Source: Deltaproteobacteria bacterium (GTDB lineage Bacteria > Desulfobacterota > BSN033 > WVXP01). From it: a stretch of 45,744 bases of DNA. This document shows, piece after piece, positions 16,525-23,489 of the stretch (within the stretch, counting starts at the first letter, position 1; each line of letters opens with the position of its first letter). The stretch covers positions 1 to 45,744 of the forward strand of contig JAFDHF010000028.1 of assembly GCA_019308905.1 (NCBI GenBank). Reading direction: 5' to 3'. Made by a program: the position numbers and the translations under genes. The notes below the pieces were generated by a model. It did no database searches. It saw nothing but the letters and a program-made list of their open reading frames with translations, and had not been told where the DNA came from.

Positions 16525-18870
16525 TTACGAAACAACCACGGGTTCGCGAAGGATGAGGGGCAGCGCCCGGCGCGCGACCAGTGCGAGATTCGGATGGGTG
16601 GTAGCGAGATCGAAGAGTTGCCTTAGATGGTCCGCTGTTCTGGAGACCAGCATTACCATGTCACCTTCTTCGATTCGAGTGGCGGCTATAAGAGAATCCC
16701 AGGGCGTGCCCTTTGTCCACAGGAAGAGAGACAGAGCAGGCCAGAGTTGCAAGGGGAGTGTCTCAAATCCCTTTTTTCGCTTCAACCTCTGTAGAGGTGT
16801 GAGAGCCTCGGCCATGTATGCAAATCGCCTGATGAGTTCCTTGATGTCATGCCTCCTCTCGACTGGGATCTCAATCTCCCTGGTTCTATCCACCACAAAG
16901 GGAGCGATGAGCCCGGCCAGGGTAGGGGGACCGGCCCCGTCAAAGACTCCTCTGCGAATGGCTTCGGCGATCAAGAGCGGGTGATCCACCCGTAGACAGG
17001 AGGCCCACCTGCCGTCAGCGGTGAGACGGTCTTCCGAATCAACAAAGCCCGTTTCCTTGAGAAAGTCTAGGTACCGATTGAATTCGGACCAAAGGCGGTA
17101 CCGTGCCTGATCGGTCCGGAGTGTCAGCTTCTTGAGCTTCCTGAGAAGGGCCCGGTTACTCTTGGTAGACCTGACTCTCCTCTGCCCTTTGAAGAGTTCC
17201 ACGGTGGCCGGTGTTTCGCCTTGGTCGTGTAGGCCCGAAGGGGCTTTGTCGGCTCCTCCGCTTCGACTTGCGGTCTCCAGGGGGAGACCAGGAGAGCCAT
17301 CGGGCCTCTCGAAGATCGAACCCTCGGGTAATGACCGTCCTAACCTCGAGAGGAGCTGTTGGCGCTGCTTCTCAAGATCGGTGGAGGATTGCCTCTCCTG
17401 AAAGGCGGCCAGGGACCTGTCGAGAAGATCCTTGATTTCCTTTGGCCTGTGAGACAAGAGGAGGTTGAGGACCATGGAAAAGCTCATCTGGATCTGGCTC
17501 TTTATGGGCTCCGGTGGGGAGTCGATGAGCCGCTGTATGAGCCGGGGGTTCTGGTAGACCCCTGGGAGGACCAAGGCGAATCCCACTCTATCCTTCCCCC
17601 TTCTTCCGGCACGGCCGGTCATCTGGTGGAGTTCGGTTGCGGTGAGATCGGAGAACCGGGTTCCATCAAACCGGTCGCTCTGGACAAGCACGACGGTCCT
17701 GGCAGGGAAGTTGACGCCAGCCGCCACGGTCGAGGTCGAGAAAATGGCGTCCAGGTAGCCCCGGTTCATCATCTCCTCGATCAGGAGCTTCCACTGGGGA
17801 AGCTGCCCGCCGTGGTGTGAAGCCACACGGAACCGCTGGAGATATGGGAGCTGGCGGTGGTTTCGAAGAAAACCATACTGGCCGAGCAACGTCTCCAGGT
17901 CCTCCTGGAAATCCAGGTCGTCGTTTCTCAGGAGGGATGGAGCCGTGATGCTCTGGACCGCACGGTCACAGTCTACCCGGGATTTGAGGAAGAAGATGGC
18001 GGGTAGAAGATCCCATCTCCTGAGCTGTTCAATGACCCAACTGAACCGGTAATTCACCTTTGGGGTTGCCCGCCTCGGAGCGCCTTGACCCGAGAGAAGC
18101 CTCCTGATCTTCGGAAGAACTCCTTTGTGGGAGGCCAGAGGACTGAGTTCCCCGTCGGGGAAGAGAAAGAGGAAGTGGAGGGGCACGGGCCTCCTATCCG
18201 ATTGAACTACGCGACAGCCAACACCACGAGTCTCTTCGAGCCACCGGCTGATCTCAAGGCTGTTGCCGATGGTAGCGGAGAGAAGGAGGAGCCGTATCCT
18301 CTTGGGCAGGTAGATAAGGATCTCCTCCCAAACGACCCCTCGCTGAGGATCGTTCAGGTAATGAGCCTCGTCCAGAACCGCCAGGTCGACCGGTATGTCC
18401 TGCCCGCTGGTCATGGCGTCATAGAGCTGATTCCTAAGAATCTCCGTTGTTCCCACGACCACGGGTGCATCTGGCCTCTCCTTGCGGTCACCCGTCAGGA
18501 TGCCCACATTCTCGATCCCAAAGACCTCGGCAAACTCCCTGTGTTTCGAGTTCGACAGGGCCTTTAGGGGGGAGGCGTACCAACTCCGTTTGCCCTTCGC
18601 CAGATAGAGACGAATCGCCTCCTGGGCTATCCAGGTCTTACCGGACCCCGTGGGAGCGTTGACAAGAACATCACCGGATCTGAGGGCTTCGAGCGCCTCC
18701 AGTTGGTAGGGGTCAGGCCGAAAAGGACTCGGCGAAGGCACCCCGATCCTGCCGAACACCTTTTCCAATCCAGGGGCGAGTCGAGGCTTGGTCCGCCGGG
18801 CTCCAGACCTCGATCGTGCCGAGCTAGAACGGCTCCTCTTGTGCTGTGGGAAGGTGGTATACCTCGTCAT
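16525..18870 (-). CDS. Ski2-like DEAD/DEAH-box RNA or DNA helicase
   Basis: This protein of about 781 residues is a superfamily 2 helicase of the Ski2/Mtr4/Hel308 type. Motif I APTGSGKT is at about 72-79, motif Ia ASPLKALSN follows, motif II DEAH is at 167-170, motif III LSATIGN at about 197-203, and motif VI QMTGRAGRRGKDR at about 416-428. The C-terminal 250 residues are helical with a winged-helix-like region and match no extra domain I can name. Bacterial Ski2-like helicases are thought to unwind structured RNA or repair intermediates. The ATG at 18870 is chosen because a TTG 66 bases upstream lies beside an anti-Shine-Dalgarno-like run and would add residues unlike the family. It is the last gene on this minus-strand stretch, separated by 215 bases from the Rpe-like gene. 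Confidence 0.88.
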   Translation of the reverse strand: MTRYTTFPQHKRSRSSSARSRSGARRTKPRLAPGLEKVFGRIGVPSPSPFRPDPYQLEALEALRSGDVLVNAPTGSGKTWIAQEAIRLYLAKGKRSWYASPLKALSNSKHREFAEVFGIENVGILTGDRKERPDAPVVVGTTEILRNQLYDAMTSGQDIPVDLAVLDEAHYLNDPQRGVVWEEILIYLPKRIRLLLLSATIGNSLEISRWLEETRGVGCRVVQSDRRPVPLHFLFLFPDGELSPLASHKGVLPKIRRLLSGQGAPRRATPKVNYRFSWVIEQLRRWDLLPAIFFLKSRVDCDRAVQSITAPSLLRNDDLDFQEDLETLLGQYGFLRNHRQLPYLQRFRVASHHGGQLPQWKLLIEEMMNRGYLDAIFSTSTVAAGVNFPARTVVLVQSDRFDGTRFSDLTATELHQMTGRAGRRGKDRVGFALVLPGVYQNPRLIQRLIDSPPEPIKSQIQMSFSMVLNLLLSHRPKEIKDLLDRSLAAFQERQSSTDLEKQRQQLLSRLGRSLPEGSIFERPDGSPGLPLETASRSGGADKAPSGLHDQGETPATVELFKGQRRVRSTKSNRALLRKLKKLTLRTDQARYRLWSEFNRYLDFLKETGFVDSEDRLTADGRWASCLRVDHPLLIAEAIRRGVFDGAGPPTLAGLIAPFVVDRTREIEIPVERRHDIKELIRRFAYMAEALTPLQRLKRKKGFETLPLQLWPALSLFLWTKGTPWDSLIAATRIEEGDMVMLVSRTADHLRQLFDLATTHPNLALVARRALPLILREPVVVS

Positions 18871-19085
18871 TGTTCCATTATGTGTCCAGGAATGCTTCGA
18901 TGTCTCCGGTGAATCTCGCGGAGTCCTCGCTGCCAAGCGGGAGGAAACGGGGTGTAAGCCCCTTTGCCGGGACCGCGATCCCGACAGGACCCGCAGGGGT
19001 GATCATGACGGTATGAATGGAAGTGAATCCAAACCTGGGATGAGATACGTCTGATAAGATATATTATGTAAACTTCTCCACATCT

Positions 19086-19718
19086 CTATTCCTCAGCCCT
19101 CTTACTCAGGGCCACGTAACTCGCTGCAGGATCGCCGCTCAAGAATATCCTGCTTCCCACGCAGGCATAATCCACGCCCACCGACTTGATCTCCGGGATG
19201 TTGTCCAGACTCACTCCCCCATCGATACCGATAGTCAGAGATGGGTGACGCCCCCTGAATCTCTGGATCTTCTCCAGAACCACGGGAATGAAACGTCCCC
19301 CGTAGAACCCCGGGCTCACCGAGAGAAACAGAACCGAGTCGAGTTCTTCCACAAAATCCTCCAGACACGAGATCGGGGTATCCGGATTTATCGCCATTGC
19401 AGGTTGGATGCCTTCCTCCCTTATGGCCGCTATTGCCGCTCTCGGGTCGGAGCGCGCTTCACAGTGGAAGATGATCCGTTTGAACCCGAGGGAGCTCAAA
19501 GCCTCCACGTAGGCGACGGGCCGCTCGACCATGAGATGGGCTTCACAGGAGAGGCCAGCGTGGAGGCCGTCCAGATCACTCGGGGAGATGCTCTTGGACG
19601 GGACAAAGAGGCCGTCCATAAAATCTACCTGAACATAGTCGGCGAACCCCGCGGCCCGTACAAGCAGGTCCTGGAACTGCTCGAGGCGGTCTGTAAGAAT
19701 AGACGGAACTATTCGCAT
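19086..19718 (-). CDS. Ribulose-phosphate 3-epimerase-like TIM-barrel protein with an altered metal site
   Basis: This 210-residue protein aligns with ribulose-phosphate 3-epimerase over its whole length: PSIL at 5-8, VDFMDGLFVPS at 31-41, HLMV at 61-64, SVSPGFYGGRF at 133-143 and GIDGGV at 164-169. Rpe binds its divalent metal through His, Asp, His and Asp. Asp32, His61 and Asp166 are present, but the first histidine, two residues before Asp32, is Gln30. The protein therefore may use a different metal geometry or a different substrate. Rpe proper interconverts ribulose 5-phosphate and xylulose 5-phosphate in the pentose phosphate pathway. The ATG at 19718 begins a good N-terminal strand. It follows yacG on the same strand after a 133-base gap. 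Confidence 0.8.
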   Translation of the reverse strand: MRIVPSILTDRLEQFQDLLVRAAGFADYVQVDFMDGLFVPSKSISPSDLDGLHAGLSCEAHLMVERPVAYVEALSSLGFKRIIFHCEARSDPRAAIAAIREEGIQPAMAINPDTPISCLEDFVEELDSVLFLSVSPGFYGGRFIPVVLEKIQRFRGRHPSLTIGIDGGVSLDNIPEIKSVGVDYACVGSRIFLSGDPAASYVALSKRAEE

Positions 19719-19851
19719 AGCAACACGTTAACGCCCGTTACGAAGCGGGGCCGACCCTCGCTTCCAGAATGCGATCCTCGAATAACCGGCAGAACAAGCC
19801 GCCACGCCGAATCGCCGGTGAGAAAAACAGAGATGGCTTAACCATGTACCG

Positions 19852-20040
19852 TCAGTCACCCGTCTTTTCATCCTTCTCCGGCAGTGGAGAACATGTCTTC
19901 TCACCCGGGATCGCGTAATCTCCTCCCAGCCATGAGGCGAGATCGATCAGCCTGCATCGGGCAGAGCAGAAGGGCCTGAAGGGATTCCCCTGCCAGTGAG
20001 TCTCCTTTTTACAGATAGGGCAGACGATCTTTCTCCTCAC
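19852..20040 (-). CDS. yacG: DNA gyrase inhibitor YacG
   Basis: This 62-residue zinc protein has the YacG ligand set Cys7, Cys10, Cys25 and Cys29 (VCPIC then PFCSARC) followed by the family segment RLIDLASWLGGDYAIPG. YacG in Escherichia coli binds GyrB and blocks DNA binding by gyrase. The GTG start at 20040 overlaps the stop of the FmdB-type gene as GTGA, so the two are co-translated. Length is normal for the family. The neighbourhood of three tiny genes, two of them zinc proteins, is seen here directly; a shared role is not shown. Confidence 0.9.
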   Translation of the reverse strand: MRRKIVCPICKKETHWQGNPFRPFCSARCRLIDLASWLGGDYAIPGEKTCSPLPEKDEKTGD

Positions 20041-20375
20041 TTGTCGAAATCATCCAAGAATTTCCCTGTACGCGCCTTTTCGACCGTCTCCTCAAACCCA
20101 GCTCCGAGGTCGACACCCATTTCTCTTGCCCGTTTTTTCGCCCAGAGCCCGATGTTTCTGTCATCCCGGTAAAAGGATTCGTCCCGCGGTTTTCTCGTAT
20201 CGAGAGAATCGATCCTGGAGGCCTCGGTCTGATGATACGCGAACCTCGACATGAGGCGGGAGATGTTGGGGCTTCCGCAGTCCTCACACTTGACTCGGGT
20301 CGGCTCCCTGGGGTTGAGCACCAAGAGACTGAACTCCTTGCCACAGTCGTTGCATCTGTATTCATAGATCGGCAT
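20037..20375 (-). CDS. FmdB-family zinc ribbon protein
   Basis: This 112-residue protein opens with the FmdB signature MPIYEYRCNDCGKEF. Cys8, Cys11, Cys30 and Cys33 form a zinc ribbon, and the tail of about 70 residues is charged and probably helical. FmdB-type proteins are thought to be regulators of amidase or formamidase genes, but most members are uncharacterised. The start codon lies two bases after the stop of the 56-residue protein, and its own stop overlaps yacG, so the three form one tight minus-strand unit. The tail has a DxxDDR-like acidic run that I cannot assign. Confidence 0.88.
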   Translation of the reverse strand: MPIYEYRCNDCGKEFSLLVLNPREPTRVKCEDCGSPNISRLMSRFAYHQTEASRIDSLDTRKPRDESFYRDDRNIGLWAKKRAREMGVDLGAGFEETVEKARTGKFLDDFDK

Positions 20376-20377
20376 GC

Positions 20378-20548
20378 TCAGCCCCCCGGGTTCCCTCCCC
20401 TTCTTTCTCCCTCCCTGTCAGAGACCTTGTGGGACACATCTGGAAGACTCGTCAGGTAATCTTCATACTCCTTCTGCGATATCAGGCCCTCCCGGATTTT
20501 CCGCTCAATGCCGCGTTTGTCGAACTTCTTCTTCTCATCCGTGTGCAT
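20378..20548 (-). CDS. Conserved-looking 56-residue protein upstream of the FmdB-type gene
   Basis: A short reading frame from an ATG at 20548 to a TGA at 20378 codes for 56 residues. It has AGGAG nine bases before the ATG. The protein begins MHTDEKKKFDKRGIERKIRE and continues with EYEDYLTSLPD, a charged helical pattern; the last fifteen residues are glycine/arginine rich. It stops two bases before the FmdB-type start, which supports translation. From memory, short proteins of this pattern sit before FmdB genes in related bacteria, but I cannot verify it here. No function is known. It would be missed by a 60-residue cut-off. Confidence 0.7.
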   Translation of the reverse strand: MHTDEKKKFDKRGIERKIREGLISQKEYEDYLTSLPDVSHKVSDREGERRGGNPGG

Positions 20549-20885
20549 CGCGGGGTTCTCCTGGTTCCTTTTTCTTCGCCTATCTATCTAAAATTGTTAC
20601 CACAGATTGATCGGTGATTCAACAGAACCGCAGCCCCAGCTTCCCTGGTTTTCGATTGTCAGTTTCCCCAACTAGGTCACTTTACAGTTCTTTTGTCTTT
20701 CCAACAGGGGAACACCTCCCGTCCCCAAGCGGCACGTGCAGGCGCCGGCGTGCCCTTCCTCCAAGCCCGGGAAATCCGTGAATAGGGAAGGCTCCTCCAA
20801 GCTTTTTCATTGACATTTAGGGGAAAAACCAATTATATACTAGTGAGTTCCTATAGCTTGAACACCATATGAAAAGGAGCGAGGT
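20549..20885. other. Intergenic region between divergent units
   Basis: About 340 bases separate the minus-strand zinc-protein unit from the ketosynthase unit. It holds the promoter at 20810-20839 and an imperfect hairpin near 20732-20757 (GGCACG and CGTGCC arms) without a T-run. I see no further gene. Confidence 0.5.
20810..20839 (+). promoter_or_regulatory. Strong sigma-70 promoter for the ketosynthase/kinase unit
   Basis: A perfect TTGACA at 20810-20815 is followed by TTATAT at 17 bases (20833-20838) or TATATA at 18 bases (20834-20839). The leader to the GTG at 20886 is about 40 bases and holds AAAAGGAG. The region is AT-rich against a GC-rich background, as expected for a promoter. Confidence 0.7.
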
Positions 20886-22166
20886 GTGGCTCATCGGGTT
20901 GTGATCACAGGAATGGGCGCCATTACTCCAATCGGGGTCGGAACCGAGCAGTACTGGAAGAATCTGCTTGCCGGAGTCTCAGGGGTTAGACGTGTGGAGT
21001 TTCCCAACGTGGACATGGATCAGTACAGGACCCAGATCGCTGCCCCGGTGGATGATTTCGACGCTTCACGATACGTCCCCTTGGGCAAGGAGGCCAGGCA
21101 CCTGGGCCGCACTTCTCAGTTCGCCGTGGCAGCTACGAAGCTGGCTCTGGAAGACGCCGGATTCAGCTTGTCCTATGGGAAACGTCAGGTGACTATCGAT
21201 GACATCGATCCTTTCAAAATAGGGGTGATCCTGGGAGCTGCCGGGGGTAACGTAGAACTCCTCGAGAACGCCGTCGAGCTTTTCATAGAGGACCGGGGGC
21301 CCAGAAGGGGATCACCCCACACCCTACCCTACTATCTCCTCAGCGCTGTCTCGGCGAATGTGGCCATCAAGTTCAACTGCCACGGCATGAACTATGTGGT
21401 TCCCACGGCCTGCTCATCCGCGTCTCAAGCGATCGGAAACAGCTTTCGCCACCTGAGGAACGGATGGGAAGATGTGATCATAACCGGTGGTGCCGACGCC
21501 GGCATTACCCCTGTCACCTTCGGTGGATTTGTAGCCCTCCGGGCCATGTCGACTCGCAACGATGAACCCGAAAGAGCCTCTCGGCCTTTCGACAGGGAAA
21601 GAGACGGCTTTGTCATGGGCGAAGGCGGGGGAATCCTGGTTCTGGAAAAACTCGAGCATGCCCTCAAGCGGAATGCCACGATCTACGCCGAAGTAACGGG
21701 TTTCGGCATGACTTCTGACGCCTACCATGTCACTGTCCCGGAAAGTGAGGGCCGTTCCTTTGTCAGGGCGATTGAGATGGCTCTGAAGGAGGCAGGCATC
21801 GGGCCTGATGAAATCGACTACATCAATGCCCACGGGACGTCCACAAAGCTGAACGACCCCATCGAAACTCGAGCCATAAAGAGGGTCTTCGGGGAGCGGG
21901 CATTCGAGATACCTGTCAGCTCTACGAAATCGATGATCGGCCACCTCCTCGGGGCGGCTGGAGGGGTTGAAACCATAGCGAGCGTGCTGACGATCCGAGA
22001 CGGTTGGGTCCATCCCACTATCAACTACGAATTCCCCGATCCTGAATGCGATCTTGACTACGTGCCAAATAGGCCGCGGCAGGTCCCCGTAAAGACGGCC
22101 ATGTCCACATCTCTGGGCTTTGGTGGATTCAACAGCGTTTTGATCTTGCGGAAGTATGAAGGATGA
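20886..22166 (+). CDS. Beta-ketoacyl-ACP synthase, FabF/KS-alpha type (complete active site)
   Basis: This 426-residue ketosynthase has the full Cys-His-His site: Cys176 in TACSSA, His316 in NAHGTST and His353 in SMIGHLLGAAG, with Lys348 two turns before. It should condense an acyl thioester with malonyl-ACP. FabF is normally about 410-415 residues, and the extra residues lie in loops around 100-145. The GTG at 20886 has AAGGAG six bases upstream. The next gene, 69 bases on, is a second ketosynthase with an altered site, and no ACP or reductase lies nearby, so this pair is unlikely to be the housekeeping FabF. The pair recalls KS-alpha/KS-beta partners of type II polyketide systems, which is inference. 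Confidence 0.88.
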   Translation: MAHRVVITGMGAITPIGVGTEQYWKNLLAGVSGVRRVEFPNVDMDQYRTQIAAPVDDFDASRYVPLGKEARHLGRTSQFAVAATKLALEDAGFSLSYGKRQVTIDDIDPFKIGVILGAAGGNVELLENAVELFIEDRGPRRGSPHTLPYYLLSAVSANVAIKFNCHGMNYVVPTACSSASQAIGNSFRHLRNGWEDVIITGGADAGITPVTFGGFVALRAMSTRNDEPERASRPFDRERDGFVMGEGGGILVLEKLEHALKRNATIYAEVTGFGMTSDAYHVTVPESEGRSFVRAIEMALKEAGIGPDEIDYINAHGTSTKLNDPIETRAIKRVFGERAFEIPVSSTKSMIGHLLGAAGGVETIASVLTIRDGWVHPTINYEFPDPECDLDYVPNRPRQVPVKTAMSTSLGFGGFNSVLILRKYEG

Positions 22167-22169
22167 AGC

Positions 22170-22187
22170 CCATGGTCTGGACCATGG
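22170..22187. repeat. Perfect inverted repeat between the two ketosynthase genes
   Basis: CCATGGTC and GACCATGG form a perfect 8-bp inverted repeat with a two-base centre (TG), starting four bases after the first ketosynthase stop. There is no T-run, so it is not an ordinary terminator. As RNA it would make a tight hairpin that could affect the ratio of the two proteins; as DNA it could be an operator. Confidence 0.5.
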
Positions 22188-22235
22188 AGAGTCCCTTCTT
22201 AGGTTAATCTGGTTCCGAAGGAGGATGTGCTCACA

Positions 22236-23474
22236 ATGAGACGGCGCGTTGTTATCACGGGCATTGGCGTGGTCGCACCCAACGGGATCGGCAAGGACGA
22301 CTTCTGGGAGGCTCTGGTCTCCGGTAAGTCTGCAATCACCAAGATAACCCGCTTCGACGTCTCTTCTTATCCTTACCAAATCGCAGGCGAGGTGAAGCGG
22401 TTTGACCCGGCCGACTTCATGACTCGCAAGATAGCAAAAAGAACGGCTCTCTTTGCCCAATTCGCCCTTGCAGCGGCTCGGTTGGCGGTCTGGGACTGTG
22501 GCCTTACCCCTGAGATGTTCTGTAACCTGAATGCCGGCGTTTTCCTAGGCGATTCCATAGGAGGTCTTGACCTGCTTGAAGAACAGGTTGGAATCTTTCA
22601 CGAAAAAGGGATAAGGAGGCTGAGTCCCTTTGCCTCGGTCATGTTCTTTTCACATGCTGCGGCAAGCCATGTAGGTATTGAGTTCAACATAAGGGGTCCT
22701 GCCGTTACCGTTTCTACAGGGTGTCCAGCCGGGGCGAACGCAATCAGGTTGGCGGCAGAGGAAATACGGAGAGGCAATATCGATATAGCCGTGGTCGGAG
22801 GAACCGATGCGCCGATTTCTCCGGTCATGGTTGCCGCTCTGAGTGCCTCGGGCAGTCTGGCGAGCAACAATGGAGATCCTGAAAAGGCAAGCAGACCCTT
22901 TGACAGGAACCGTTCTGGGTGGGTACTGTCAGAAGGTGCCGGGATCCTGGTGCTGGAGGAATTCAGACACGCGGATTCTCGATCGGCGAATCTCTATGGT
23001 GAGGTGCTCGGTTGTTCGTTGACGAACGATGCCTGCGGGGTCTATGAAATCGATCGAAGCGGAGACGGGCTGTATCGGTCGATGAAAAACGCTCTCTCTG
23101 AAGCTCACCTGATCCCAGAAGAAATCGAATACATATCGGCCCATGCACCTTCGATGGTCTTAACCGATCAAGTCGAAGTGCTAGCAATCAAGAGGCTCTT
23201 CAAAGAATATGCATACCGAGTACCCGTAAGTTCAATAAAATCGATGATCGGCCAACCTCTTGCAGCAACGGGAATATTCCAGTTAATTGCCTGCCTTCTC
23301 GGAATGCGCGATCGCACTCTCCCTCCTACCATAAACTACGAACAGCCGGACCCGGATTGTGACCTTGACTGTGTCCCCAACAAGGCTCGAGGAAAAACCA
23401 TAAGGACTGCACTTGTCAATACTCACGGATATGGTGGAATCAACTGTTCTGTCGTGGTTGGCAAGATAGCCTGA
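22236..23474 (+). CDS. Ketosynthase-fold protein with Cys-His-Gln site (KS-beta/chain-length-factor-like)
   Basis: This 412-residue protein is a paralogue of the preceding ketosynthase. Its residues fall at the FabF positions: Cys163 in STGCPAG and His303 in SAHAPSM are kept, Lys335 is kept, but the second catalytic histidine is Gln340 in SMIGQPLAATG. The HGTST motif is changed to HAPSM. Loss of that histidine should weaken decarboxylation of malonyl-ACP. Chain-length factors of type II polyketide systems also change this site, but they lose the cysteine, which is retained here. A heterodimer with the upstream ketosynthase is plausible. AAGGAGG at 22218-22224 suits the ATG at 22236 better than the in-frame GTG at 22227. 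Confidence 0.8.
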   Translation: MRRRVVITGIGVVAPNGIGKDDFWEALVSGKSAITKITRFDVSSYPYQIAGEVKRFDPADFMTRKIAKRTALFAQFALAAARLAVWDCGLTPEMFCNLNAGVFLGDSIGGLDLLEEQVGIFHEKGIRRLSPFASVMFFSHAAASHVGIEFNIRGPAVTVSTGCPAGANAIRLAAEEIRRGNIDIAVVGGTDAPISPVMVAALSASGSLASNNGDPEKASRPFDRNRSGWVLSEGAGILVLEEFRHADSRSANLYGEVLGCSLTNDACGVYEIDRSGDGLYRSMKNALSEAHLIPEEIEYISAHAPSMVLTDQVEVLAIKRLFKEYAYRVPVSSIKSMIGQPLAATGIFQLIACLLGMRDRTLPPTINYEQPDPDCDLDCVPNKARGKTIRTALVNTHGYGGINCSVVVGKIA

Positions 23475-23489
23475 CATAGGAATGTTGAA

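Noticed and set aside
21414-22460. A 348-codon antisense frame across both ketosynthase genes
   Set aside because: It spans two well-supported genes and their spacer, with no family likeness.
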